A stretch of DNA of 64,000 nt from DATFVA01 sp963832355 (lineage in GTDB: Bacteria > Bacteroidota > Ignavibacteria > Ignavibacteriales > Ignavibacteriaceae): positions 1 through 64,000 of the forward strand of contig CAWHTX010000014.1 in assembly GCA_963832355.1 (NCBI GenBank), read 5' to 3'. Made by a program: the position numbers and the translations under genes. Shown in pieces: positions 54,242 to 63,875 of the stretch. The notes beneath the pieces were generated by a model. That model was not told the DNA's origin, did no database searches, and saw nothing but the letters and a program-made list of their open reading frames with translations. How positions within the stretch are numbered: position 1 is the stretch's first letter; the number at the start of each line of letters is the position of its first letter.

Positions 54242-55777
54242 TCACCATAAAAACGATTTATCCCCAAGCATCTCATGCAGTTCCTTTCTGGCCTGTAAAT
54301 TAATCCGCTCTGCCCAGATCCCTACCGGGTTCCGGTCGTCCGTAAGTAAAATAGCATCTTTCATATCGGGTACGAACCTGTTATCCCAGGCATGGTTCCT
54401 TTCATACTGATCACTGAACCTGTAATCAGTCTTCCAGTAATCTCTTTCGAGCGGTGTGGTAAGTTCCAGGGGTTTATCCGAGGCCAGAAGTATGACGTTT
54501 CCCAGCTGGTCGGGCGGCTCGGCAATAGGAAGTGCAGCTACATAGCTGAAAACCCGGTGCAGCGTTTTAGCCAGTGAACTTACAATTATATCCTTCCATC
54601 CCACCGCCTCAATATTTACTGTCATTATGCCGTCATCCCTGAGTCGGGATTTAGCCAGTCTAAAAGCTTCAACTGTGGTTAGGTGAAAAGGAACCGAACT
54701 GCTGCCGAATGCGTCTAGTACTATCAGGTCATATATCCTGTCGGTTGTTCTCAGGAACTCTCTGCCGTCTTCATTAATGATATTATCGAATCCCGGAACA
54801 GGATTAAAATACTTTTTTTCAATACTGATAATTTCGGGATCCACTTCAACAGCCTCTACATCCCAGTCGTCTTCATAAAATGATTTCAGCACAGAACCTC
54901 CTCCGAGTCCTATCAGCAGCATATCTCCCTTATATCTTTCTATGTTTTTTGTTATGTCGATAACCCACGCATAAGGCAGAATATTTTCGTTGTCAGCTTT
55001 ATCAACAGCAGTGTGAATTCCGCCGTCAATCAGAAGAAGGCGTGCTTCATCCACATCCATTACCCTTATTTCTCCATATCTGCTTTGTTTAATTGCGATC
55101 ATCCCTTTAGAAGGATCAGCTTTCTCGGAAGGCAGAAAGTTAAACGAAATGATCGCGGTTATAATGATTAAAAGGGCAGATACGATTCGTGAAGTTTTAC
55201 TTCTTCCGGAAACAAAAAGAAATACAGATGTCAGAATAAGTATGATGCCAATGCTTATTGTAAGTTTGATAACGCCGAAATTCGGGATCAGAATGTACCC
55301 GGTAAGAAGTGCAGCCAGTACACTGCCGATAGTTGAGACCGCATAAAGATCACCGGCGCGGGTTCCAACTACATCAAGACTCTTTGTCCTAAGCTTAACC
55401 GCATAAGGACTCACCATTCCCAAAAAAGTAAGCGGCGGGAAGAAAAGAATAAAAGAAGTAATCAGTACCGAAGCTCTCAGTCCCATTGACTCTGTTATTG
55501 AGATGACACTGTTTCTGAAAACAGGAATAAGGATTGTAATTGCACCGGCGACTGCTATTATCACCGCTAGAAATATCGGATTCTTTTTCCGATCGGCTAT
55601 CCTTCCGCCTATCATATACCCCACGCTGAGTGCAACCAGGGTTACGGAAATTAATGCTGACCAGAGGAAGATGCTGACCCCGTAATAGGGACCTATTATC
55701 CTCGTCCCCAGGATCTCGACCGCAAGCACCGCTCCTCCGCAAATGAATACGACAGGATAAAGTACAGTTTTGTTCAT
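54242..55777 (-). CDS. membrane-fused spermidine-synthase-like methyltransferase-fold protein
   Basis: A 511-residue protein with ~7 membrane helices (residues 1-215) joined to a soluble spermidine-synthase-like domain (~225-505): LLIGLGGGSVLKSFY nucleotide-binding loop, VEAVEVDPEIISI, and active-site Asp in LIVLDAFGSSSVPFHL. Proteins with this fusion are often annotated as fused MFS/spermidine synthase; whether they make polyamines is uncertain. The Shine-Dalgarno is weak. Confidence 0.88.
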   Translation of the reverse strand: MNKTVLYPVVFICGGAVLAVEILGTRIIGPYYGVSIFLWSALISVTLVALSVGYMIGGRIADRKKNPIFLAVIIAVAGAITILIPVFRNSVISITESMGLRASVLITSFILFFPPLTFLGMVSPYAVKLRTKSLDVVGTRAGDLYAVSTIGSVLAALLTGYILIPNFGVIKLTISIGIILILTSVFLFVSGRSKTSRIVSALLIIITAIISFNFLPSEKADPSKGMIAIKQSRYGEIRVMDVDEARLLLIDGGIHTAVDKADNENILPYAWVIDITKNIERYKGDMLLIGLGGGSVLKSFYEDDWDVEAVEVDPEIISIEKKYFNPVPGFDNIINEDGREFLRTTDRIYDLIVLDAFGSSSVPFHLTTVEAFRLAKSRLRDDGIMTVNIEAVGWKDIIVSSLAKTLHRVFSYVAALPIAEPPDQLGNVILLASDKPLELTTPLERDYWKTDYRFSDQYERNHAWDNRFVPDMKDAILLTDDRNPVGIWAERINLQARKELHEMLGDKSFLW

Positions 55778-55962
55778 ACGGGTACGTTATACTGGTGAAT
55801 GAATAAAATAATTTAAGTAAAAATCTGATTGAATGAAAAATTCAAAGTTCTTAATAATCCGACGATTTTGCTTTTAAAAAAATAATTATTTACTTTCGTG
55901 TGTCCCTTTAGAAGGGATACAGCTACCAGGCTGGGGATACAATTTATTAAATACAGGAAATT

Positions 55963-56781
55963 GTGGACTTAATAAATCAACTGCAGGAAATCGGACTCTC
56001 AAAAAGGGAAGCCGAAGTGTATCTGGCACTTCTCCAGAAAAAAGAATTTACCGCTCCCGATATTGCCAAGATAACCACGATAACAAGAACCAAAGTTTAC
56101 GAAATACTACAGAACCTGGTAAAGAAAGGTCTCTGCAATGAAAGCTATAAAGATGCTGTTAAAGTCTATCGCGGTGTCGATCCAAAAATTGCAATAAACA
56201 ACATACTGGAGATATATCAGCAGGAGCTGGAAAACAGAAAAAGAATAGCAGAAAATTTTGAGAATGCACTCTCACTCATATACCGGGAAAATCTTACAAA
56301 TTACGATCCTCTGGATTATATTGAAGTTGTCAAAGACAAGGGGCAGATTAAGCAGCGGTGGCTGAAGCTGCAGGCGAATACTAAAAAGGAACTGCTGATT
56401 TTTACCAAGGCGCCATACACGGGATCGCTTGAAGACAATGTAGATGATCAGAATGCCATTACCAGCCGGAAGGTAAAGGTTAAGAGCATTTATGAATCCA
56501 GGGATGTAAACAGTAAAAAAGCTAAGGAAGAATTTATCAAAATAGTTGAGTCGTATATAGCAACGGGAGAAGAAGCGAGGATCATCAAACAGCTCCCTAT
56601 GAAACTGGTAATAAGTGATGAAAGCACTACGATGTTCGCTTTGAATGATCCTGTTTCACTGCAGGAAAGTATTACAACATTAATAGTAAACCACCCGAGT
56701 TTTGCAATAGCTCTGAAAAATGTATTCAACAGCTACTGGGAAAAAGGATTAACTTTAAAAGAATACAGGGATAAATTTTAA
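55963..56781 (+). CDS. TrmB-family transcriptional regulator
   Basis: A 272-residue regulator. Residues 5-75 form the TrmB winged helix (IGLSKREAEVYLALLQKKEFTAPDIAKITTITRTKVYEILQNLVKKGL); the rest is the phospholipase-D-like ligand/oligomer domain (LLIFTKAPYTG, TLIVNHPSFAIALKNVFNSYWEKG). TrmB proteins usually respond to sugars and are commonest in archaea, so transfer is possible. GTG start with AGGA six bases upstream. Monocistronic. Confidence 0.88.
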   Translation: MDLINQLQEIGLSKREAEVYLALLQKKEFTAPDIAKITTITRTKVYEILQNLVKKGLCNESYKDAVKVYRGVDPKIAINNILEIYQQELENRKRIAENFENALSLIYRENLTNYDPLDYIEVVKDKGQIKQRWLKLQANTKKELLIFTKAPYTGSLEDNVDDQNAITSRKVKVKSIYESRDVNSKKAKEEFIKIVESYIATGEEARIIKQLPMKLVISDESTTMFALNDPVSLQESITTLIVNHPSFAIALKNVFNSYWEKGLTLKEYRDKF

Positions 56782-56931
56782 TCATGCCGGGAGTAATCCC
56801 GGTTTTAATATCATAATATAATGGAGTTTGCTTATGAGAGACCTTATTATCTAATAATTACCATTGAGGAATAATTCTTACAGGATTATTAATCATAACT
56901 ATTTATTCATTAACATTTTTAGGAGCTCGTT

Positions 56932-58782
56932 ATGATTAAAAGAAATTTACTGATCATAATTAATGTTATTTTATTTTCGTCTTTTACTTTCCTGAGCGCC
57001 CAGAACGCCGGCGTTTCAGTATATCAGAACGGATTTTTGTCGGACCTTGACGGAAACGTACAGACCGGAGCCGTTCTGCCTTTCAATCCGGGGACATCTC
57101 CCTCATCAATAAATGATTTTACTGTATATCCCTTTTACCCGACAGTGTCTTCATATGCTTTCGCGAGCCCCAAAAACGGCGGTATAGCCGTAAATATGGA
57201 TGCTGACCCCGATCTGGAAATCGTATACGGATCAGGCAGCTATCTCTATGCAAGAAATCTTGATACTACCTCTGTGCCGGGATGGCCGAAAGTATACGCT
57301 CAGTATTATGAGGTTGCATGGACACCATCATTCGGCGATATCGACGGCGACGGTCAGGGTGAAGTTGTTGCCGGTGTAGGCGGTCCCCTTGGCGGCTTCC
57401 TTTATGCTTATGAGCAGGACGGTACAGAAATTTTTAATATTAATATCGGCAAATATCCTTTGACTCCGGTGCTTTCAGACCTTAACGGCGACGGTGCAAT
57501 GGAAATTATCATTGGATTAAGAACAGGACAGGTATACGTATACAACGGCGACGGTACTGTATATAACGGGTGGCCGCAGACAATAGATCATTATATAGCT
57601 TCATCATGCGCTGTTGGCGATATAAACAATGACGGAGTAAAAGAGATCGTTGCCGAGGGCAGAAACTTCCTTTATGTATGGGACAGCAATGGTAATCCGA
57701 TGCCTGGTTTTCCATATATGATCTATGATACCGTTGATGGTTCAAATTCTTATTCTGCTCCGGTTCTCGCAGACCTCTTCGGAGATGGAAATAAGGAGAT
57801 TATGTTCTGTTCGCATTCAAATGGCGCGAGCGGTGGAATTATTTATGCTGTGAAGAATGACGGAACTTCACTGCCGGGCTGGCCGAATTTCGTTGACAAC
57901 TGGATCTATGCCCCGGTTGCCATAGCCGATGTAAATAACGACGACCAGTATGATATAGTTATAGGTGAGTATGGCGCTTCGGCTACACCCGCTTTCTACT
58001 TATATGCTTATAACAGAGATGGTTCGCTTATCACTAATTACCCAATCGGTCCGCTGGATGGTATGGCCACCCAGGCTGCCTTTGCAGACATCGATAATGA
58101 CGGTGAACTTGAAATGGTCCTCGACAGGAACGGACAGGACGGTGATTTTGGTTCCTACGTCGCCTTCAACCTTGATGGAACTCCTGTTACCGGGTTCCCC
58201 CTCCAGGTGCATCTGAATACAAGCTTTAATCAGCCTGTATTAGCTGACTTCAACAATGACGGTACGCTGGATATGTTCGGCGGCAGTTTTGAGTTCCTCG
58301 GAAATTACGAGACAGATGGTTATGCATGGAATACCGGCGTCCCTTACGATGCAACTACCATAGTTAATCCTGTTTACCAGTTCAATCCACAGCACGACGG
58401 AATATTCGTTGATCCGATGATTGTCCCTGTTGAACTGAATTCTTTCACGGCAGGAGTTAACGGTAATAATGTGAACCTGGTATGGTCGACAGCAACCGAA
58501 AAAAATAATGCATTCTTTGAACTTTTCAGGAATGGAACCAGGATCGGAACCATCCAGGGCTCCGGTACAACAACAGAGAAAAACTCATATTCTTTTACGG
58601 ACAAAAATGTAACAGCCGGGACTTACTCTTATAAATTATACCAGCAGGACTTCGATGGAACAAGAAAACTGGCTGGTGAGACCGAGGTGACTGTCGGAAG
58701 TCCGGTTAACTTTACCCTTAACCAGAATTATCCGAATCCTTTCAACCCAACAACAGTTATCAATTATTCACTTACCCACTGA
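56932..58782 (+). CDS. secreted FG-GAP-repeat protein with sorting domain (frameshifted end, part 1)
   Basis: 616 residues: signal peptide (to ~residue 23), an FG-GAP/VCBS propeller with DIDGDGQGEVV, DLNGDGAMEII and DINNDGVKEIV calcium loops (~75-495), a Fn3-like module (VPVELNSFTAGV, LVWSTATEKNNAFFEL), and the start of the sorting domain (NYPNPFNPTTVI). It stops at TGA after NYSLTH; the continuation PTESFVTLKVFDVMGNEV is one frame away, indicating a single-base change near 58775. GGAG lies upstream of ATG. Confidence 0.88.
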   Translation: MIKRNLLIIINVILFSSFTFLSAQNAGVSVYQNGFLSDLDGNVQTGAVLPFNPGTSPSSINDFTVYPFYPTVSSYAFASPKNGGIAVNMDADPDLEIVYGSGSYLYARNLDTTSVPGWPKVYAQYYEVAWTPSFGDIDGDGQGEVVAGVGGPLGGFLYAYEQDGTEIFNINIGKYPLTPVLSDLNGDGAMEIIIGLRTGQVYVYNGDGTVYNGWPQTIDHYIASSCAVGDINNDGVKEIVAEGRNFLYVWDSNGNPMPGFPYMIYDTVDGSNSYSAPVLADLFGDGNKEIMFCSHSNGASGGIIYAVKNDGTSLPGWPNFVDNWIYAPVAIADVNNDDQYDIVIGEYGASATPAFYLYAYNRDGSLITNYPIGPLDGMATQAAFADIDNDGELEMVLDRNGQDGDFGSYVAFNLDGTPVTGFPLQVHLNTSFNQPVLADFNNDGTLDMFGGSFEFLGNYETDGYAWNTGVPYDATTIVNPVYQFNPQHDGIFVDPMIVPVELNSFTAGVNGNNVNLVWSTATEKNNAFFELFRNGTRIGTIQGSGTTTEKNSYSFTDKNVTAGTYSYKLYQQDFDGTRKLAGETEVTVGSPVNFTLNQNYPNPFNPTTVINYSLTH

Positions 58783-58813
58783 ATCTTTTGTAACACTTAA
58801 GGTTTTTGATGTA

Positions 58814-59065
58814 ATGGGTAATGAAGTTAAAACTCTTGTGAATGAGAAAAAACCGGCCGGCAGCTATAACGTTAACTTCAACGCTGAGAACCTTGCTGCG
58901 GGATTGTATGTATATCAGCTGAGGACTGAAAATTTTGTATCCTCAAAGAAAATGATGCTCTTAAGAAAAGTAATTGAACCTCTGCCAAGGCATAGGTCAA
59001 TATGCGCACAAACCCGGTGGATCTTTCACCGGGTTTTTTTTTGGGATGTGCATCAGGCACTTTAA
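58814..59065 (+). CDS. C-terminal end of the same FG-GAP sorted protein (part 2)
   Basis: Carries the rest of the sorting domain (MGNEVKTLVNEKKPAGSYNV ... SSKKMMLLRK). In this frame it reads on for ~30 residues through a terminator, which is implausible: losing one A from the AAAA at 58966-58969 would place a stop at 58971-58973, right where such domains end. So a second indel is likely and the real end is ~58973. Confidence 0.65.
   Translation: MGNEVKTLVNEKKPAGSYNVNFNAENLAAGLYVYQLRTENFVSSKKMMLLRKVIEPLPRHRSICAQTRWIFHRVFFWDVHQAL
59011..59042 (+). terminator. rho-independent terminator
   Basis: AACCCGGTG / CACCGGGTT stem with seven-base loop and an eight-base T tail, 38 bases past the inferred true stop at 58973. 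Confidence 0.92.
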
Positions 59066-59319
59066 TAATTTTCCGTTTTGAATTGAAAATTCTCTTTTCT
59101 ATATTAACCTACCTTTGTTAATACGCAATTATTTATTTATGTCCGCAGCGATTACAGATAAACCTGCAGTTCGTTGATCCTTGTATTTTCCTTTGTACAA
59201 CAGGGAGTTTGAGATCAGCAGTGCCTGTACCCGGCGCTTCTTCTATTCTCATATAGTCCTGCAGATTGTACATTTTTTCTTTCTTATTCCGGTAATTATT
59301 AATTCATTAAGGTGAGTTT
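59043..59319. other. 277-bp leader of the sensor-kinase operon
   Basis: Nothing coding was recognised. It lies between the terminator and the kinase start and should contain that operon's promoter. Confidence 0.4.
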
Positions 59320-60783
59320 ATGAGTCAGCCTGTGACAATTGAGGAATTAAAAAAAGTAATCGCCCTTCGCACCCTTCCCGATGATCATCTGAAATGGATA
59401 CTTGAACGTTCAGAATATCTTGAGTATGAGGACGGAGAGACAATGTTCAAAACGGGGGACCCTGCCGAGTATATGGCCTTTCTTCTTGATGGGAAGTTTA
59501 ATTTTTATATGGATGTTAACGGTAAGTTGGTCTTTTACATAAGTTTTGAGAATAATGAAACTACAGGCGGAGTGACCGGACTGCTGCCTTATTCAAGAAT
59601 GAAGGTCTCACCCGGTTATTCATATGCTTCCGGAAAAACACGAGTGGTAAGACTACACAAGGATTACTTTCCCGAACTGGAACAACTGAATCCTGACTTT
59701 ATCCAGCGCCTTATAGGCTATATGACCGAAAGAGCACGATTCTTTGCAACTGTACGAATGCAGCAGGAAAAGGTGAGTGCACTGGGTAAGCTTGCTGCAG
59801 GCATTGCACATGAAATGAATAATCCCGCAGCTGCAATTGACAGGATTTCAGACGAACTGAATAAAAGACTTAAGCGTAATATTGAACTGACCGCAGAACT
59901 CCTGAAACATAATATATCACCTGAACTTATTAATAGCATACGTGAGACAGCTGTCGACAGGAAAAAAATTCATTCTCTTAAAACAAAACTTACTCCGATG
60001 CAGCGTATGGAGAAGGAGGATGAAATTAATGACTGGCTAGATGACAATGGATGCGATACCAATAGTGAAATGGCGGTTACTTTCACTGATGCGGGGTTTA
60101 CAATAGATGATCTGGCATCATTAAAGAACGGTACAACCGGTGAAGCGTTTAAGAGCATGCTCCACTGGCTGGAAAACCTCCTCAGTTCAGAGCTTCTGAT
60201 AAATGATCTGGAAGACGCATCAGGCAGAATTACCGAGCTGGTGAGTGCGATAAAATCTCATGTTCATATGGATAGATCGGGAACGCTCCATGTTACAGAC
60301 ATTCATAAAGATATTGAGGATACACTTATTCTGCTTGGTTATAAAATACGCGATAAAAATATTAAAGTAGTTAAGAATTTCTGCGATAATATGCCCGGTA
60401 TTGAAGCTTACAGCGGTGAACTGAACCAGGTATGGACAAACCTTATTGATAATGCGATTTATGCTGTATCAGAGAACGGTGAGATCCGGATTGAAACAGT
60501 ATGCGATATAAAAACTGTAACAGTCAGAGTCATCGACAACGGTACAGGAATACCCAAAGATATTGTATCGCGAATTTTTGATCCTTTCTTCACAACTAAA
60601 AAAGTGGGAGAAGGAACAGGGATCGGTCTCGATCTTGTAAAAAGCGTAATAGACCGTCACAACGGTAACGTAAAAGTTAAATCCGTAAAAGGCAGGACTG
60701 AGTTCGTATTAAAATTTCCTGTCGCACAACAATCATTAAAGGAAGAAGCAAAAGATGAAACTTCCATTCATTATAGTAGTTGA
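59320..60783 (+). CDS. cNMP-binding-domain sensor histidine kinase
   Basis: A 487-residue soluble kinase. Residues ~15-145 form a cyclic-nucleotide-binding-like (Crp-type) sensor (EYEDGETMFKTGDPAEYMAFLLDGKF). The H box KLAAGIAHEMNNPAAAI (His ~163) is followed by a ~120-residue helical insert and the ATPase (NQVWTNLIDNAIYAV, DNGTGIPKDIVSRIFDPFF, GTGIGLDLVKSV). No membrane segment, so it senses an internal signal. Its 3' end overlaps the next gene by 29 bp, implying co-translation with that receiver fusion. Confidence 0.92.
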   Translation: MSQPVTIEELKKVIALRTLPDDHLKWILERSEYLEYEDGETMFKTGDPAEYMAFLLDGKFNFYMDVNGKLVFYISFENNETTGGVTGLLPYSRMKVSPGYSYASGKTRVVRLHKDYFPELEQLNPDFIQRLIGYMTERARFFATVRMQQEKVSALGKLAAGIAHEMNNPAAAIDRISDELNKRLKRNIELTAELLKHNISPELINSIRETAVDRKKIHSLKTKLTPMQRMEKEDEINDWLDDNGCDTNSEMAVTFTDAGFTIDDLASLKNGTTGEAFKSMLHWLENLLSSELLINDLEDASGRITELVSAIKSHVHMDRSGTLHVTDIHKDIEDTLILLGYKIRDKNIKVVKNFCDNMPGIEAYSGELNQVWTNLIDNAIYAVSENGEIRIETVCDIKTVTVRVIDNGTGIPKDIVSRIFDPFFTTKKVGEGTGIGLDLVKSVIDRHNGNVKVKSVKGRTEFVLKFPVAQQSLKEEAKDETSIHYSS

Positions 60784-62416
60784 TGATGACGAACAGGTTC
60801 TGAGAGCCATCCAGAGGGACGTTCGGAAAAAATACCGTGATGAATACAGGGTGCTTGCAGCAGGCTCAGGGAAAGAGGCGCTCGAGGCTGTCGGTGAGCT
60901 GAAACAGAAAAATGAAACAGTGGCTATGTTTCTTTCTGATCAGAGAATGCCCGGTATGGAGGGAACTGATTTTATGGAGAAAGCCAAGGTTATATTTCCC
61001 GATGCGAAAAAGGTTCTTCTTACAGCCTATTCTGATATTGAAGCTGCAATTAAAGCTATCAACACTTTGAGACTCGATTACTATCTTCTGAAACCATGGA
61101 ACCCGCCGGAAGAGAAACTTTATCCTGTTCTGACCGATCTTCTTGAGGACTGGCAGGGAGGTTTTATTCCGGACATCGCAGGAATAAAAGTTCTCGGATA
61201 CCAGTGGTCGCCGGTTTCACATAAAATAAAAGATTTTCTTACAGGAAACCTGATCCCTTATAAGTGGATAGATTTTGAGCTGAGCAGTGAAGCGGAAGAT
61301 ATAATGACGACTTATGAGATAGATTCGAAGGAGCTGCCTTTAGTTGTGTTTGAGGACGGCACGGTGCTTAAATCACCTTCCGAAATAGATATAGCCAAAA
61401 AGATAGGGCTGCAATCCACCGCTTCCGAAGAGCTCTATGATGTGGTTATTGTCGGCGCCGGACCCGCGGGACTTGCAGCTGCCGTTTACGGCGGCACGGA
61501 AGGTTTGAAAACAATTATGATAGAACGGAGGGCGCCCGGCGGGCAGGCAGGCACAAGTTCGCGTATTGAGAATTACCTGGGTTTCCCTTCAGGCCTTTCA
61601 GGAGCTGATCTGACACGCAGGGCAATTACCCAGGCGGCAAGATTTGGAGTTGAACTTCTTTCTCCCTGCGAGGTGATTGATATAAGCAGGAAGGATAAAT
61701 ATAAAATTCTGTCACTCTCCAATGGAACAGAGATAAAAACTCACACTATAGTTATTTCTACCGGGGTTGACTACAGGACACTGGACATAAAAGGTATAAA
61801 CAACCTGACCGGTGCCGGAGTATACTATGGTGCGGCAACTGCAGAGGCACATTCCTGCCGCGGTAAAGATGTGTATGTCGTGGGCGGAGGGAATTCGGCA
61901 GGACAGGCGGCAATGTATCTCTCGGGATTTGCAGAGAATGTTTTTATAGTGATCAGAAAAGATTCACTCGACTCAACTATGTCGCACTACCTGATCGACC
62001 AGATAAAAAAAACGAAAAACATTACCCTGATAAAAAATTCTATCGTGACAGAGACAATCGGAGAACGCACCTTAGAATGCATTACGCTTGAGAATACGGT
62101 TACAGGCGAAAGATCCACGCATGAGTCAGCCGCTTTATTCATTTTTATCGGGGCAAAACCTGTTACCGACTGGATAAAACTCAGTATTATGAAAGATGCC
62201 AAAGGCTTCATCGAAACCGGAAAAGATCTTATGAAGTCGCAAAATTTTAAAAAGATCTGGAAACTGCCCCGTGATCCTTACCTTCTTGAAACCTGTATCC
62301 CGGGTATCTTCTCTGCCGGCGATGTGAGAGCAGGAGCAATGAACAGGGTTGCTTCGGCAGTAGGTGAAGGTGCCATGGCTATAAAATTTGTTCACGAATA
62401 CCTGGCTGGAGTTTAG
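60755..62416 (+). CDS. receiver / glutaredoxin-like / thioredoxin-reductase-like fusion
   Basis: A 553-residue fusion. Receiver (residues 4-130): VVDDDEQ, phospho-acceptor in LSDQRMPG (~62), Lys in LLKPW. Residues ~145-225 are thioredoxin-like (VLGYQWSPVSHKIKDFL ... LPLVVFEDG), but the CxxC position reads SPVS. Residues ~228-553 are a thioredoxin-reductase fold with FAD loop GAGPAGLAAAVYG, NADPH loop GGGNSAGQAA and terminal GDVRAGAMNRVASAVGEGA; the CATC site is replaced by GAAT. It is probably a flavoprotein output switched by phosphorylation from the overlapping kinase gene; electron acceptor unknown. Confidence 0.92.
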   Translation: MKLPFIIVVDDDEQVLRAIQRDVRKKYRDEYRVLAAGSGKEALEAVGELKQKNETVAMFLSDQRMPGMEGTDFMEKAKVIFPDAKKVLLTAYSDIEAAIKAINTLRLDYYLLKPWNPPEEKLYPVLTDLLEDWQGGFIPDIAGIKVLGYQWSPVSHKIKDFLTGNLIPYKWIDFELSSEAEDIMTTYEIDSKELPLVVFEDGTVLKSPSEIDIAKKIGLQSTASEELYDVVIVGAGPAGLAAAVYGGTEGLKTIMIERRAPGGQAGTSSRIENYLGFPSGLSGADLTRRAITQAARFGVELLSPCEVIDISRKDKYKILSLSNGTEIKTHTIVISTGVDYRTLDIKGINNLTGAGVYYGAATAEAHSCRGKDVYVVGGGNSAGQAAMYLSGFAENVFIVIRKDSLDSTMSHYLIDQIKKTKNITLIKNSIVTETIGERTLECITLENTVTGERSTHESAALFIFIGAKPVTDWIKLSIMKDAKGFIETGKDLMKSQNFKKIWKLPRDPYLLETCIPGIFSAGDVRAGAMNRVASAVGEGAMAIKFVHEYLAGV

Positions 62417-62509
62417 CGTAGCTGTTATTGCGAGCGCGAGTGTAAGTGCCTGATTGGCGGGAGAAATTTCTAAATAAATTTAGATTAACAAAATAAGTCA
62501 GAGACTAAT

Positions 62510-62779
62510 ATGAAAAAGTACATTGTAATCTCTCCTCACACCTCAGAAGACTGCAGGATGGCAGTTAAACAGTTCAGAGAATATAATGCAGGATTCCTTA
62601 CTCACTTTGAGTGGGGGTGTAAGGATAATGATCATACCGCATATGCATTTATAGAGGCTGATAACCATGCCAGTGCAAAATTATCGGTTCCCACTCTCTT
62701 CAGGGATAAAACAAGAGTTGTTATGCTGACGACTTTCGATCCTTCAAAAGAGGATGTTCTTCACAGGGAATTGAAATAG
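62510..62779 (+). CDS. conserved small hypothetical protein
   Basis: An 89-residue soluble protein of alpha/beta composition (KYIVISPHTSEDCRMAVKQF, HFEWGCKDNDHTAYAFIEA, then LTTFDPSKEDVLHREL). The Cys-His-rich EWGCKDNDHT motif could be a metal or ligand site. No family name is known to me, though similar small proteins with this HFEWGC pattern occur in Bacteroidota. It follows the kinase/flavoprotein pair by 93 bases and might belong to the same response. Confidence 0.65.
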   Translation: MKKYIVISPHTSEDCRMAVKQFREYNAGFLTHFEWGCKDNDHTAYAFIEADNHASAKLSVPTLFRDKTRVVMLTTFDPSKEDVLHRELK

Positions 62780-62929
62780 CAGGGCAGTCAGTGTGCATAT
62801 AGGCCGGGCGGATTAGTACTCCCTCCGCATAAATGCATTATTCCTATCACATTACTGTGACACTTTTGTGATGATATAAATACTATAAGTATTTAGATTT
62901 CATTCATTATCATAACAGGAGGACTTAAA

Positions 62930-63583
62930 TTGAAGTTTCCGGTAATACTATCTTTCTTTTTCTCTTTGTTTTTGTTCAATATCTGTGCAGAAGCACACGT
63001 AGCATTGGATTTTCCTGTGGGCGGCGAAACATTTGAAGCTGGTTCAAAAATAACGGTAAGCTGGCATGCTGAAATAGATCATGGTCCCTGCAACTGGGAT
63101 TTATACTTTTCATCTAACGGCGGCTCAACCTGGCAGGAAATAATACTGGATATTCCGAAAGAGCAGACGACATATGACTGGACTGTCCCTCAGATAGCGA
63201 CTCAGCAGGGCGAAGTAAGAGTTGTACAGGATAATCAAAACACTATTCCGTATGATGATTACAGCGGGGTATTTACCATTGAAGTGACGACCGGGGTCAG
63301 TCAAAATACCGCCGGCGAATCCGGCTACAGATTATTCCCTGCATATCCCGATCCATTTAACCCCTCCACCAGTATCAGGTATTCAGTTGCGGAAGCAGGC
63401 TTTGTATCATTGAAGGTATATGATCTTCTCGGCAGGGAGGTTAAGGACCTTGTGGCAGAGGAAAAGCCGGCCGGAACATATGAGGTTACTTTCGACGGCA
63501 GTGATCTTTCAAGCGGAGTGTACCTTTACAAATTAAGTTCGGAAAGTTATTCTGTAGTACGCAAGTTTATGCTGCTGAAATAG
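62930..63583 (+). CDS. secreted protein with GPI-like beta module and type IX sorting domain
   Basis: A 217-residue protein: signal peptide (to ~residue 22), a beta-sandwich of the Ser-Thr-rich GPI-anchored family type (LDFPVGGETFEAGSKITVSWHAE ... DWTVPQ), and a sorting domain whose motif is YPDPFNPSTSI, with FMLLK at the end. TTG start: AGGAGG lies six bases upstream and no in-frame ATG is better placed. A small surface protein of unknown role. Confidence 0.85.
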   Translation: MKFPVILSFFFSLFLFNICAEAHVALDFPVGGETFEAGSKITVSWHAEIDHGPCNWDLYFSSNGGSTWQEIILDIPKEQTTYDWTVPQIATQQGEVRVVQDNQNTIPYDDYSGVFTIEVTTGVSQNTAGESGYRLFPAYPDPFNPSTSIRYSVAEAGFVSLKVYDLLGREVKDLVAEEKPAGTYEVTFDGSDLSSGVYLYKLSSESYSVVRKFMLLK

Positions 63584-63662
63584 ATTAATTGAATCTAACC
63601 TTTGTTCTGGCTATTTTTGAGGGGTTCTCGAAGGTTATCTTTCATTAAGCATCGGGCCGTAT

Positions 63663-63875
63663 ATGAGAGAATTTTTCAGTGTAGAAGAAGTAGCAAAACT
63701 ACTTGACATTTCTCATTCGGGGGTTTTATACCACATCAGATCCGGAAATCTTAAGGCTCAGCAGGTCGGGAAGATTTACATTATAGCCAAAGAAGATTTC
63801 GGCGATTTCCTCAAACACCAAAAAGAAGCAAAAAAGAAAACAGGTAAATCCTCCCAGACCAAACTTAATTTCTAG
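63663..63875 (+). CDS. small excisionase/MerR-like helix-turn-helix protein
   Basis: A 70-residue DNA-binding protein: FFSVEEVAKLLDISHSGVLYHIRSGNLKAQQVGKIYII, the HTH_17/excisionase wing pattern, with a Lys-rich tail. It may be a local regulator or a recombination directionality factor; no integrase is adjacent. The 125 bases after it to the window end show nothing clear. Confidence 0.82.
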   Translation: MREFFSVEEVAKLLDISHSGVLYHIRSGNLKAQQVGKIYIIAKEDFGDFLKHQKEAKKKTGKSSQTKLNF

